Source: an uncultured Verrucomicrobiales bacterium (GTDB lineage Bacteria; Verrucomicrobiota; Verrucomicrobiia; Verrucomicrobiales; Akkermansiaceae). Taken from it: a stretch of 64,000 nt of DNA. How positions within the stretch are numbered: position 1 is the first letter of the stretch; every line of letters begins with the position of its first letter. The notes under the pieces are model-generated. The model had not been told where the DNA came from and searched no databases. It was given only the letters and a program-made list of their open reading frames with translations. The stretch spans positions 1 to 64,000 of the forward strand of contig CALFVF010000020.1 of the NCBI GenBank assembly GCA_937928735.1, given 5' to 3'. This document shows positions 16,253-24,789 of this stretch, one piece after another. Both the position numbers and the translations under genes were made by a program.

Positions 16253-16316
16253 GTTTTGATAATGAACTACACGGCGTAGATACTCTAAATCGCGGCGATC
16301 ACAGCGATAAAGTGGG

Positions 16317-16349
16317 ACGCAGTAGGGGTACACTCTCTACTGCGTTTCT
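16317..16349 (+). terminator. Probable terminator after beta-helix gene
   Basis: ACGCAGTAGGGG (16317-16328), loop TACAC, TCTCTACTGCGT (16334-16345): a 12-bp stem with two G-T pairs, followed by a short T-rich stretch TTCT. The T-run is weak, so efficiency is uncertain. It lies 65 bases after the stop. Confidence 0.5.
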
Positions 16350-16450
16350 GCATGAGAAAGCGATCCTCACAGAGGGAGTACTTCAATGATCTTAAATTGC
16401 TCTACTTTAAGTTTGATCGCTGAGTCCGAGTGTGTTTGATTATCGCTGTT

Positions 16451-16771
16451 ATGGCTAATGCAACGAATGTTCTCGCGAGTGGTATAGAAATTGTCGGTTC
16501 CATCAAGTTTTCCAATGATATGATTATTGATGGTAAGATTGAGGGAGAAATCACTTCTGATAAGGGGCGTGTCACGATTGGTGAAAACGCTCAGATTAAA
16601 GGAGACATCAATGCTGGCGAAGTAAAACTTTATGGCAGAGTCGAGGGTAAGATTAACTCTGAGCGCTGTGAGTTAAAGACAAATTCAAGGCTCGAGGGTG
16701 ACATCAAAACCAAGATGCTTAGCATGGAAGAAGGCGCTAGCCTTTCTGGTCGCACTGACATCGGCAACTAA
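16451..16771 (+). CDS. Bactofilin (polymer-forming cytoskeletal protein)
   Basis: Small bactofilin, 106 aa from the ATG at 16451. The DUF583 beta-solenoid is seen as short repeating strands with Gly turns: IEIVGSIKFSNDMIIDGKIEGEI is followed by GRVTIGENAQIKGDI, EVKLYGRVEGKI and SRLEGDIKTKMLSMEEGASL. Bactofilins polymerise without nucleotide into filaments that organise cell-wall enzymes or chromosome partition proteins. A GTG at 16430 would add 7 hydrophobic residues; the ATG keeps the usual short polar head. It ends 95 bases before a strong terminator and is a single-gene unit. No M23 peptidase partner is next to it. Confidence 0.9.
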   Translation: MANATNVLASGIEIVGSIKFSNDMIIDGKIEGEITSDKGRVTIGENAQIKGDINAGEVKLYGRVEGKINSERCELKTNSRLEGDIKTKMLSMEEGASLSGRTDIGN

Positions 16772-16865
16772 GAGCTCTCTTCGAGTGCGCAAGGAGTTCT
16801 AGGTTCTGCAGAATTGTGATTCTTTAAAATAAAGAGCCTTATTTCGCCGGTTACACTTTAGATCA

Positions 16866-16895
16866 CCCAAAAGGTTCACAGCCTTTTGGGTTTTT
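16866..16895 (+). terminator. Rho-independent terminator after bactofilin gene
   Basis: CCCAAAAGG (16866-16874), loop TTCACAG, CCTTTTGGG (16882-16890), then TTTTT. Perfect 9-bp stem with a T-run on the plus strand. Confidence 0.85.
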
Positions 16896-16913
16896 GTGTT
16901 TCTAGGCGGTACT

Positions 16914-16956
16914 AAAAAGGGCTAATCAATCGTTTGGCACGACTAGATTAGCCCTT
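16914..16956 (-). terminator. Terminator of the minus-strand disordered-protein gene
   Basis: AAGGGCTAATC (16917-16927) and GATTAGCCCTT (16946-16956) form a perfect 11-bp stem. On the minus strand the stem is followed by a T-run (plus-strand A-run from 16914). It lies 26 bases beyond the stop at 16982. Confidence 0.75.
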
Positions 16957-16981
16957 GGAAAGTGAAATGAAGTCTACTGGA

Positions 16982-17875
16982 CTAGGCTGTTTCTTTGCTT
17001 TCTGTATCTGGAGTCGGTGAAGCCTTCGTTTCAGTGACTGCATCTAGTGTGGGAGCAGTGTCTTTTGGTGCTTCGGCAGGTGTCTCTGCTGGTGCTTCGG
17101 CTGTTTCTGAGGGCTCTTGTGCTGGTTGCTCTTTCTCCTGATTTGGAGTTTCTGAGTCAGAAGCTATTTTCTCAGGGGCCTTACTATTGGATCTGGCTCG
17201 TTTGGTCGATTTTTTTGAGGCCTTCTTTTTGATTGGTTTGACCTCTGCTTGGGTGTCGGAATCCTCGGTGCTTGCTTGTGGCTTGTCGTCCTTTTTGACT
17301 GGAGCTGTACTTATTCTGCTTGTTCTCTCCTCTGGGCGGCGGCGGGCGTCCTCTTCCAGAAATAGTTCGGCCACGCGGAAGCTGCGCTTGGCCATTTCTT
17401 TGGCGTCTTTATCTGTAATGAGACCTAGACCGTCTTCAGCCACTTCTGCGAGGAAGATTTTCCAGGCTTTTTTGGAGACATCCTCATGGTCGACTTTGAT
17501 TTGTCGTTGTGGGTTTTGAGGAGAGTTTGGTGCGTCATTTCCCTTGCGACCACGGCGGCCACGGCGGGGTCTTTGTCTGTTATCATCTCCCTCAGATTGT
17601 TTGCTGTCTTGAGAAGAAGACTCAGAAGGTGGCCCTGCTGTTTCCGTATTGTTACTGGAGGCATCGGAGTCTTGAGGTTGATTCTCTGGTTTTGACTTGC
17701 GAGCGTCTCTGATGACTTTCACAGGCTGTCTGCGCTGCTGCGGTGCCTTTGTGTCGTCTTTTGACTCACTAAGTTTTTTAGACTCTGTCTCTGTAACTGG
17801 CTTAGTGGGAGCGGGAGTTTGTTTTGATTCTGTGTTTTGAGATTCGTTGTGATCGCTTGTTTCTTTATGTTCCAT
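16982..17875 (-). CDS. Largely disordered charged protein with a short helical core, unknown
   Basis: I do not recognise this 297-residue protein. Residues 1-120 and 190-297 are low-complexity (Glu, Lys, Pro, Ser, Thr, Gln), with an Arg/Gly patch RPRRGRRGRKG near residue 102 and a Lys/Arg patch KKKASKKSTKRARSNSK near 220. Between them, residues about 128-180, is an ordered-looking helical block (DVSKKAWKIFLAEVAEDGLG, then ITDKDAKEMAKRSFRVAELFLEED). The Arg-Gly patch suggests nucleic-acid contact; the helical core may bind a partner. No signal peptide, so cytoplasmic. Single gene with its own terminator. Confidence 0.7.
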   Translation of the reverse strand: MEHKETSDHNESQNTESKQTPAPTKPVTETESKKLSESKDDTKAPQQRRQPVKVIRDARKSKPENQPQDSDASSNNTETAGPPSESSSQDSKQSEGDDNRQRPRRGRRGRKGNDAPNSPQNPQRQIKVDHEDVSKKAWKIFLAEVAEDGLGLITDKDAKEMAKRSFRVAELFLEEDARRRPEERTSRISTAPVKKDDKPQASTEDSDTQAEVKPIKKKASKKSTKRARSNSKAPEKIASDSETPNQEKEQPAQEPSETAEAPAETPAEAPKDTAPTLDAVTETKASPTPDTESKETA

Positions 17876-18304
17876 CTGTTTGTGAGCTACTTATTATATC
17901 GAGTAGCGCGATGAGGTTGAAAAAATTTTACCCTACAGCAGAGACAGTGCGCATTGAGCTGCATTTGTCCATGAGAGGTAAAAACTGTGATTGGGTTGTT
18001 GGCAGGCCTACTGAATACAATCTATGCATTGTTGGCCATCAACCCTGAGACAATCAGGATCTAGTACTTAGTAAAGGAGAATTGCGTGAGAGTAAGAATA
18101 TAAACTACTTCGTAGTTCTTAAGTAGTGATTTTAAATTGTGTTTTTGTTCAGTTTTTCCCTCTTCTTGGCTAGATTTACAGTAAAATTAGGTGTTTTCAC
18201 TTAATTTCTATTCTCTTTCTGTGTTGTTTGGTGAATTTTTGGTTATTTTTGATTTACTTTTATTGATTTTGAGGCATTTTTAGAGCTCATTTCTCTATTT
18301 TCAC
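17876..18304. other. 429-base divergent intergenic region and long ilvB leader
   Basis: Separates a minus-strand gene from ilvB. The left half contains a short open frame from 17911 to 18048 (45 codons) with no recognisable product. The right half holds the possible leader peptide and alternate hairpins near 18074-18127. A 170-base stretch very rich in T then runs to the ilvB start, with no Shine-Dalgarno close to the ATG. Confidence 0.5.
18073..18127 (+). promoter_or_regulatory. Possible leader-peptide attenuator upstream of ilvB
   Basis: AAAGGAG (18073-18079) precedes a GTG five-codon frame (18086-18103) and an overlapping TTG frame (18082-18126). The TTG frame's last codons read Ile-Asn-Tyr-Phe-Val-Val-Leu-Lys-stop. 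The Val-Val-Leu codons sit inside two mutually exclusive stems: AACTAC/GTAGTT (18103-18108 with 18112-18117) and ACTACTT/AAGTAGT (18104-18110 with 18121-18127). T-rich sequence follows. This is the layout of branched-chain amino acid attenuation, but the spacing from AAAGGAG to the TTG is too short and the terminator stem is weak. Confidence 0.3.
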
Positions 18305-20035
18305 ATGATTAAAGAATCGTTAGATGGTGCTCAAGCACTCGTAAAGACTCTCGATGAGCTAGGTATCGAGTTTATCTTCGGATATTCGGGGGGTGCTGCT
18401 CTGCCGATTTTTGATGCATTAGAAACTGTGGATACAAACATTCAGTTTGTGTTATCCCGCCATGAGCAGGGTGCTTGCCATATGGCAGATGGCTACGCTC
18501 GTGCGACCGGGAAGCCAGCTGTAGTACTCGTGACATCTGGCCCAGGGGCAGGCAATACAGTGACAGGGCTCATGACTGCTCAGATGGACTCCGTTCCTAT
18601 GATTCTCATTAGTGGCCAGCAGGTGACTTGGATGCTTGGAAAAGACGCATTTCAAGAGGCCGATATTTTCGGAATCACCATGCCTGTGGTGAAGCATAAT
18701 TATTTAGTAAAAGAAACCAATGACTTACCTAGAGTCATTCGCGAGGCGCACCATGTGGCGACAACTGGCCGACCAGGGCCCGTGCTTGTCGACGTGCCTA
18801 AAGATATCAGTCAAGCACCTTTCACCGCGGGTACGCTAGAGGCTGATTTTGATCTTCCTGGCTATCGCCCAGAAGATGCGCTAGAAATTTCTGATTCTGC
18901 CATTGAGCAAGCACTTGGGTTGATCCAAGAGAGCAAAAGACCACTGATTCTAGCAGGACAGGGTGCGATGATTGCTGGAGCGCACGAGGAACTCGCGACA
19001 TTCGCAGAAACACTTCAGTGCCCGCTAACCAATACATTACTCGGTAAGGGAGTATTCTCTGAGCAGCATGATTTAGCTCTCGGTATGCTCGGTATGCATG
19101 GAACGGCCTATGCGAATAAAGCGATTTGTGAGTGTGATCTTTTGATTAATATCGGTTCTCGATTTGATGACCGTATTATTGGCCAAGCTGACAAATTCTG
19201 TGCGGGAGCCAAGATCATACACATTGATATTGATGCTTCTGAGATGAATAAGATGATCTCTCCAGATGTCGAGGTGGTCGGAGATGCCAAAGTGGCACTG
19301 CAGAAACTCAATAAGAAGATCAAGCCACTTGAGACAGAGGAATGGCTAGATCATCTCGATGGCTATAAGAAAAAATTCCCTTTGGGCTTCCGTAAACAAG
19401 GCGGCTTAAAGATGCAGCAGGTGATTGATGAATTTTACCAGCAAACTAAAGGAGAGGCGATCGTCTCGACTGATGTTGGCCAGCACCAGATGTGGGCCGC
19501 TCAGTTCTATAAGAATGCGAACACGCACTCTTGGTTAAGCTCAGGGGGAGCAGGGACAATGGGCTTTGGTTTTCCAGCAGCGATAGGTGCCGCCTTTGCG
19601 AGACCAGATCGCACTGTGATTTCTATCAGTGGTGATGGTGGTTTTCAGATGACTCTGTGTGAACTCTCGACAGCAGCCATTCATAAACTACCGATAAAAA
19701 TCGTGGTTCTCAACAATCACTACTTAGGTATGGTGCGTCAGTGGCAAGAGCTGTTCTTTGAGGATCGCAAGTCCGGTGTTGATCTAGAGGGGAATCCTGA
19801 TTTTGTAAAACTGGCGATGTCTTATGGCATTAAGGCCCTCAATATCAAACGCCCAGCGGATGTGTCTAAGATCGTGCGCCAAGCACTCGAATACAATGAA
19901 GGACCCGTGCTTGTGCATGCGGAGTGTACAAAGACGGATAATGTTTTCCCGATGATTCCCGCTGGTGCGGCTCTCGAGGATATGCTCATTGAGCCTCCGA
20001 AGCATAAGATGGAAAAACCAATTGGTTCCACCTAG
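18305..20035 (+). CDS. ilvB: Acetolactate synthase large subunit
   Basis: Thiamine-diphosphate enzyme for the first common step of valine, leucine and isoleucine synthesis (two pyruvate to acetolactate, or pyruvate plus 2-oxobutyrate). 576 aa, standard length. Visible are [16 protein letters not shown] near residue 25, the catalytic Glu in [18 protein letters not shown], the FAD/central domain with SRFDDRIIG, and the ThDP motif [20 protein letters not shown] with [17 protein letters not shown] near 470. No signal peptide. The small-subunit gene follows after 34 bases, so ilvBN is an operon; a possible attenuator lies upstream. Confidence 0.97.
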   Translation: MIKESLDGAQALVKTLDELGIEFIFGYSGGAALPIFDALETVDTNIQFVLSRHEQGACHMADGYARATGKPAVVLVTSGPGAGNTVTGLMTAQMDSVPMILISGQQVTWMLGKDAFQEADIFGITMPVVKHNYLVKETNDLPRVIREAHHVATTGRPGPVLVDVPKDISQAPFTAGTLEADFDLPGYRPEDALEISDSAIEQALGLIQESKRPLILAGQGAMIAGAHEELATFAETLQCPLTNTLLGKGVFSEQHDLALGMLGMHGTAYANKAICECDLLINIGSRFDDRIIGQADKFCAGAKIIHIDIDASEMNKMISPDVEVVGDAKVALQKLNKKIKPLETEEWLDHLDGYKKKFPLGFRKQGGLKMQQVIDEFYQQTKGEAIVSTDVGQHQMWAAQFYKNANTHSWLSSGGAGTMGFGFPAAIGAAFARPDRTVISISGDGGFQMTLCELSTAAIHKLPIKIVVLNNHYLGMVRQWQELFFEDRKSGVDLEGNPDFVKLAMSYGIKALNIKRPADVSKIVRQALEYNEGPVLVHAECTKTDNVFPMIPAGAALEDMLIEPPKHKMEKPIGST

Positions 20036-20069
20036 TCTATTTCTAACCTATTTTCCAATACACTGACTT

Positions 20070-20609
20070 ATGTCTAAGCAAATTGTGACTACAGATACTC
20101 CTCTAGCACCTTCGCCTGATCGTGCGATACACACACTTTCTGTGTTTGTGAATAATCAGCCAGGTGTGCTAATGCGCATTACTCAAGTGTTTGCTCGCCG
20201 TGGGTTTAACATTGATTCTCTCGTGGTTTCTGAAACCAGAGACGAGCGTTTCTCTCGTATGACGATAGGCATTCTTGGTTCTTCCAATGGACTGGAGCAA
20301 ATTGTCAAACAAGTGCGCAAGCTCGTTGATGTCGTGCACTGCTATGAGCATCTAACAGCTGACGCTGTAACGAAGGAACTTATGCTCATTAAAGTACTAG
20401 CAGGGCCTGAGCAGCGTACAGAGGCACTGCAGGTGATTGATCACTTTGGCGGTAAAACAGTTGACCTAACTCCGACCTCTATGGTCGCTATGATCACGGG
20501 GGACTCAGATAAGCTCGATGCAGCCGTGCATATGTTTAGCCAGTTTGAGATTATTGAAACTGTCAGAACGGGTAAGGTTTTGATGGCTAGAGGTGAGCAG
20601 GCGACGTAG
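20070..20609 (+). CDS. ilvN: Acetolactate synthase small (regulatory) subunit
   Basis: Regulatory subunit that binds valine and activates the catalytic subunit. 179 aa, typical length. The N-terminal ACT domain is at residues about 22-95 (HTLSVFVNNQPGVLMRITQVF, followed by RRGFNIDSLVVS). The C-terminal half has the ALS_ss_C signature (ELMLIKVLAGPEQRTEALQV, then TGDSDKLDAAVHMF). In many genomes this gene is called ilvH. It begins 34 bases after ilvB on the same strand, so it is cotranscribed. Confidence 0.95.
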   Translation: MSKQIVTTDTPLAPSPDRAIHTLSVFVNNQPGVLMRITQVFARRGFNIDSLVVSETRDERFSRMTIGILGSSNGLEQIVKQVRKLVDVVHCYEHLTADAVTKELMLIKVLAGPEQRTEALQVIDHFGGKTVDLTPTSMVAMITGDSDKLDAAVHMFSQFEIIETVRTGKVLMARGEQAT

Positions 20610-20682
20610 TAGTTGCTGACTTTTTACAATCTACTAAAGACAGTGATTGCGAGATGTGGTTGCTGGCTTTAGGGTGGGTTTG

Positions 20683-21237
20683 GTGAAAATAGCACGAAGA
20701 CTCATAACAGTTCTCTTCATTTCTGTAGTTGTCCTTATTGCGGGAATGAAAGCTATTCCATATCTCCCGATTTTACCCAGTGTTACTAGCTCGGAAGCTA
20801 TTCGAGAGTCTTTATTTGATGCTGCTGATCTAGAAATATTTGAGGGCTTGCCGCATCAATTGTTAGAGCGTGAACTCCTAGCTCACGAGTTAGAGGGCAA
20901 TGCTACTATTGAGATCAAGGGTTTTCCATTTTATATGCCTCCTTCTAACTTGTCTGCTGTGGATGGGAAAGAACTCATGGAAGCATTGTCAGATTCTAGT
21001 CATTATTCTAGGCAGAGGTTATTAGAATTTAAGAAGTGTGGAGGTTTTCATCCTGATTACGCGATTGTTTGGAATGATGACCTAGGGAGAAACTATGTTC
21101 TTATATGTTTAGGTTGTCATGAAATCGAATTTAGTAACGAGTTAGACTCATACAGATACGATATAAGTGGTGATTTATACAGTAGACTTAGCAGTTTGTT
21201 GTCAGTCCACGATGTTAGAAGACCGCCCAAAAGCTAA
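20683..21237 (+). CDS. Hypothetical membrane-anchored or exported protein
   Basis: Not recognised. From the GTG at 20683 it is 184 aa and begins MKIARRLITVLFISVVVLIAG, a classical positive-then-hydrophobic export or anchor segment, which is why I prefer it. In-frame TTG at 20647 and other GTGs upstream would add up to 12 residues. The rest is mixed and acidic, with CGGFHPDYAIVWND and VLICLGCHEIEF; the two Cys around residues 131 and 153 and the CxxH-like LGCHE could contact metal or heme, but a single motif is weak evidence. It ends before the convergent leuB. Confidence 0.55.
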   Translation: MKIARRLITVLFISVVVLIAGMKAIPYLPILPSVTSSEAIRESLFDAADLEIFEGLPHQLLERELLAHELEGNATIEIKGFPFYMPPSNLSAVDGKELMEALSDSSHYSRQRLLEFKKCGGFHPDYAIVWNDDLGRNYVLICLGCHEIEFSNELDSYRYDISGDLYSRLSSLLSVHDVRRPPKS

Positions 21238-21272
21238 TCTGTTTGAGCCATTCATCTCGCTCTGCCGATGAT

Positions 21273-21305
21273 AAAAAAAAGACTGCGCCACTAGATCGCA
21301 GTCTT
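21273..21305 (-). terminator. Terminator downstream of leuB
   Basis: AAGACTGCG (21279-21287), loop CCACTAGAT, CGCAGTCTT (21297-21305). Read on the minus strand the stem runs into eight T residues. It is about 90 bases past the leuB stop. Confidence 0.8.
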
Positions 21306-21394
21306 AATGCGTAGAAATGTTGAGAGCACGCGCTAACACTATGAGATTACTCACGCTGCCTAAGTGATGAACAAAGCGCCATTCACAACGAGCT

Positions 21395-22507
21395 CTATAT
21401 CTGTAGAGCCGTGATAATGGCGTCTCCCATTTCTGCTGTGGTTGCCTTGGTCTCACCAGCAGCACCAGTGTAGAGATCAGCTGTTCTGAGTCCTGATTCG
21501 ATGGCTGCATTCACAGCCGCGGTAATTGCATTGGCCGCTTCTTGCTCACCTAGTGAGTACTGTAGGAGCATGCCGAGTGAGAGAATCTGGGCAATCGGAT
21601 TGGCAATGCCTTGGCCTGCGATATCAGGAGCAGATCCACCGGATGGCTCATACATGCCGTAGTAGAGACCTTGCTCGTTTTTGGCACCAAGTGAGGCGCT
21701 TGGTAGCATGCCAAGTGAGCCAGAGATCATGGCCATTTCATCAGAGAGAATGTCTCCAAAGAGATTCCCTGTCACCAGTACATCAAAGCTGGTGGGCTGT
21801 TTAATGAGCTGCATCGCGGCATTGTCCACGTAGAGGTGAGAGAGCTCGACTTCGGGGAAGTCTTTAGACACCTCAATACAAGTTTCACGCCAGAGAATGG
21901 AGTTTTGTAGGACATTGGCCTTGTCTATGGAGACTAGCTGCTTTTTGCGAGACATGGCTGCTGTGAAGGCGATGCGACAAATGCGCTCAATTTCACTTTT
22001 CTTGTACACCATGGTGTCAATGGCTGTGATGTCGCCATCTGCTCCAGTCTCACGGCCTTTGGGCTGGCCAAAATAAATACCACCCGTGAGCTCACGAACA
22101 CAGAGAACATCGAAGCCATTCTCAATGAGTTCATTCTTAATCGGGGAGGCGTGCTTGAGTGCTGGTAGGCAGACACCTGGGCGTAAATTCGCGAAGAGTC
22201 CGAAGTGACTGCGTAGAGGAAGAAGGGCGCCGCGCTCTGGCTGCTGCTCAGGTGGTAGGTTTGCCCATTTGGGCCCGCCTACAGAGCCAAATAAGATCGC
22301 ATCGGCTTTTTCGCAGGATGTGATGGTCGCTTCTGGAAGTGGGCTGCCGACAGCGTCGATTGCGGCTCCACCGACCAGACAGCTCTCGCGCTGTACGGTG
22401 AATCCAAACTTGGCGCAGGCTGTGTCGAGCACCTTGAGGGCTTGGATCATGACTTCTGGGCCAATCCCATCACCCGCTAGTACAGAAATTTGATAATCAC
22501 GTGACAT
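21395..22507 (-). CDS. leuB: 3-isopropylmalate dehydrogenase
   Basis: NAD-dependent oxidative decarboxylation of 3-isopropylmalate in leucine synthesis; cytosolic dimer. 370 aa, normal length. Motifs: [11 protein letters not shown] at residues 9-19, GSVGGPKW near 75, [17 protein letters not shown] near 137 (catalytic Tyr), a Lys in [11 protein letters not shown] near 197, the metal-binding stretch [12 protein letters not shown] near 250, and [19 protein letters not shown] near 285. Not next to leuA/C/D. Its stop lies in a small hairpin (GCTCTA/TAGAGC) and a real terminator follows further on. Confidence 0.96.
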   Translation of the reverse strand: MSRDYQISVLAGDGIGPEVMIQALKVLDTACAKFGFTVQRESCLVGGAAIDAVGSPLPEATITSCEKADAILFGSVGGPKWANLPPEQQPERGALLPLRSHFGLFANLRPGVCLPALKHASPIKNELIENGFDVLCVRELTGGIYFGQPKGRETGADGDITAIDTMVYKKSEIERICRIAFTAAMSRKKQLVSIDKANVLQNSILWRETCIEVSKDFPEVELSHLYVDNAAMQLIKQPTSFDVLVTGNLFGDILSDEMAMISGSLGMLPSASLGAKNEQGLYYGMYEPSGGSAPDIAGQGIANPIAQILSLGMLLQYSLGEQEAANAITAAVNAAIESGLRTADLYTGAAGETKATTAEMGDAIITALQI

Positions 22508-22623
22508 AGGTGTTCCCTAGCAGGGTGTTTGCTCTCAGTAAAGTGCTGCGATACTCGAAAGTGAAAAAGAAGGGGGAAAGAAGGGGGTGATCCGTGTTCT
22601 AAAGGAAGTGCTCTAGAGACTAT

Positions 22624-23070
22624 TTAGACTCCATAGAGCTCTGTAGGCTCAAAGAAGCGCTTGAGTTCTATGGCTGCTGACTCAGTACTATCAGAGGCAT
22701 GGCAGATATTAAACATAGAGCTCTCTCCGAAATCTCCGCGAATTGTGCCTTTAGGAGCTGTTGTGGAGTCTGTGGGCCCTAAGATATCGCGCACCTTCTG
22801 GATAGCATTTTCACCTTGGAGAGCGAGAGCGAGGACGGGCTTGCGCTGCATGAATTCTTTGAGCTTGGGGAAGAAGGGGTACTCTGCAATGTGTGCGTAA
22901 TGGTCATTGAGAAGTTCTTCTGTGAGTTGCATGAGCTTAATCCCCTGAATAGAAAGATCAGCTGCCATAAAACGCTGGAGAACGACTCCACCGAGGTTTT
23001 TTTCCATACAATCGGGTTTGAATAAAATCAGTGTCGTTTCGCTTGGCATGTCTAACTTATGCAGAGACAT
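22624..23070 (-). CDS. ndk: Nucleoside diphosphate kinase
   Basis: Transfers the gamma-phosphate between nucleoside triphosphates and diphosphates through a phosphohistidine. The family pattern is clear: ETTLILFKPDCMEKNLGG at the N-terminus, DHYAHIAEYPFFPKL, then the active-site His in NICHASDSTESA near residue 124, followed by ELKRFFEP. 148 aa from this ATG; an internal ATG at 23049 gives 141 aa, which is the more common size, so the start is uncertain by 7 residues. No obvious Shine-Dalgarno for either. Stands alone between leuB and a plus-strand gene. Confidence 0.95.
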   Translation of the reverse strand: MSLHKLDMPSETTLILFKPDCMEKNLGGVVLQRFMAADLSIQGIKLMQLTEELLNDHYAHIAEYPFFPKLKEFMQRKPVLALALQGENAIQKVRDILGPTDSTTAPKGTIRGDFGESSMFNICHASDSTESAAIELKRFFEPTELYGV

Positions 23071-23144
23071 CTGGTGACTAGCAAGTGTAATGTGGGGTGA
23101 GGGAAAGAACCTTTTTTTGAGAAAATGCCCCTGAGGAGTGCCAT

Positions 23145-24698
23145 ATGGACTGGATGAGGAATGACTTTTTCACAAAGAAGACTCTTGTAATCCTTCTAAC
23201 TTACTTTATTCCATCACCAGTGCAGCGACCTGTAAGAGATTTACGATTAGACCCAGCATGGCAACCTGAGGACTTAGGGGTGCCACTACCCGATGACAAG
23301 CATGCTGTTTCTGTTTGCTTGCCGACTTGGGATTCTGTCATTGGCTATGAAGAGGGGCGTGAGAAGGTGCTTCATAAGCTGCAGTGTGGATACCCACGGT
23401 TTTTTCGTCATCCCGCAGTGGAGCGCCTTTTTCAGGAGTGCAGTGTGGCGATTGCGGGCTCAGGTGAGAAGGCGATTGTTTTTCCAGATAAAGAGGCTGC
23501 TCAGCGCGCACAGAGATTTGTTGAGCGGCGTTCAGATATTGCGGTGAGAATCCACAGCTATGAGGGCCTACAGGCCCTTGTTGTGCCAGAGAGCACGTAT
23601 TCTCTAGTGATGGAGTACTGGCGCTACACAGGAGAGGTGGTGAGTAGCCGCCAGGCCCTTGATGTATTGGAGGGTAAGTCTGTGGAGCCATTAGAGAGTC
23701 AAGCACTTCGAGCGCAGATAGCTTCTTTTGGTGATTATCATCCAGAAGACGTCTTTCTCTACCAAAGTGGCATGGCTGCCATTTTTCAAATACATCGGGC
23801 TGGAACACGAGTTTCTCCAGGAAAGAAGACCTTACAGCTCGATTTTCCCTATGTGGATGCACTCAAGATCCAGAACCATTTTGCGACAGGGGCTGTCATG
23901 CTCAATGAGCCGGTGGGAGAGCCCTTTGAGGAAGCTCTCCAGCGCATTCGTCAGGGGGAGTTCTCCATTGTCTTTTGTGAATTACCCAGTAATCCACTCC
24001 TCCACACCATTGATATGGCTAGAGTCTCTGAGGCCTGCCGAGATGGTGGCGTGCTTCTTGCGGTGGATGACACCGTAGCGAGTGTCTATAATGTGGACGT
24101 GAGCGCACATGCTGATGTCATAAGTACTAGTCTCACTAAGTGGATCTCAGGAGTGGGAGATGTGATGGCGGGAGCAGTGCAGCTGAATAAAGAATCACCG
24201 TATTACCAAGATCTGCGAGAGTTTTTCAGGGAGGAAAATCCCAGTGGCTCAAAGCTCTACAGCAAGGATGCTACTATTTTAGCAAAAAACGCCCATGGCT
24301 TTCTCTCAAGAATACAGGCATCGAATACTAATGGTGAGCTACTTGCTGAGTACTTAAAGCAACACCCAGCGGTGGCTGAGGTCTGGTATCCTAAGTTCGT
24401 GGATCGTGAGCACTACGATGCACTAAAAAAACCAGCTGGTGGCTATGGTGGCTTATTATCCTTTGTACTCAAACAGCCTAAAAAAGCGCCCAAAGTCTTT
24501 GATGCTCTCGAGTTGTCAAAAGGGCCGAGCCTAGGGACTGAGTTCACACTGGTCTCTCCCTATACATTATTAGCTCACTATGATGAATTGGACTGGGCAG
24601 AGGACTGTGGTGTGCTCTCCCATCTTATTCGAGTGTCTACGGGCACAGAGGAGAGTGATGCTCTTATTGGCGCCTTTGAGAAGGCTCTTGATCTCTAG
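23145..24698 (+). CDS. Cystathionine gamma-synthase of the fungal (STR2) type, PLP enzyme
   Basis: Cys/Met-metabolism PLP enzyme that should join cysteine and O-acyl-homoserine to cystathionine. PLP Lys332 is in STSLTKWISG, with the conserved Asp in LLAVDDTVAS just before. The sequence is not the usual 380-aa bacterial MetB. It has the N-terminal region of yeast Str2 (HAVSVCLPTWDSVIGYEEG, then GYPRFFRHPAV, residues 52-91) and its C-terminal block (GGYGGLLSF, LSKGPSLGTEFTL, SPYTLLAHYDELD). Residues 1-30 are hydrophobic without clear homology, so a later start (for example the GTG at 23220) is possible. Single gene. Confidence 0.85.
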   Translation: MDWMRNDFFTKKTLVILLTYFIPSPVQRPVRDLRLDPAWQPEDLGVPLPDDKHAVSVCLPTWDSVIGYEEGREKVLHKLQCGYPRFFRHPAVERLFQECSVAIAGSGEKAIVFPDKEAAQRAQRFVERRSDIAVRIHSYEGLQALVVPESTYSLVMEYWRYTGEVVSSRQALDVLEGKSVEPLESQALRAQIASFGDYHPEDVFLYQSGMAAIFQIHRAGTRVSPGKKTLQLDFPYVDALKIQNHFATGAVMLNEPVGEPFEEALQRIRQGEFSIVFCELPSNPLLHTIDMARVSEACRDGGVLLAVDDTVASVYNVDVSAHADVISTSLTKWISGVGDVMAGAVQLNKESPYYQDLREFFREENPSGSKLYSKDATILAKNAHGFLSRIQASNTNGELLAEYLKQHPAVAEVWYPKFVDREHYDALKKPAGGYGGLLSFVLKQPKKAPKVFDALELSKGPSLGTEFTLVSPYTLLAHYDELDWAEDCGVLSHLIRVSTGTEESDALIGAFEKALDL

Positions 24699-24789
24699 AG
24701 TTTGTCACTTTAGGGCCATTTTTTTGAAATGGAGCTGGTCATTGAGGGTCGAAAAGCTAAGGTTATCTTAACCATTTAAGAGTACCTTT

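Noticed and set aside
16866-16956. CRISPR-like or dispersed repeat
   Set aside because: The two hairpins differ in sequence and have T-runs in opposite directions; they are simply terminators of two convergent genes.
17824-18048. Short plus-strand gene upstream of ilvB
   Set aside because: Only 45 codons lie in free DNA (from the ATG at 17911), with no start signal, no recognisable domain and no enrichment in Ile, Leu or Val codons.
23338-23862. 174-residue minus-strand frame inside the cystathionine gamma-synthase gene
   Set aside because: Shadow frame; the plus-strand PLP enzyme is well supported.
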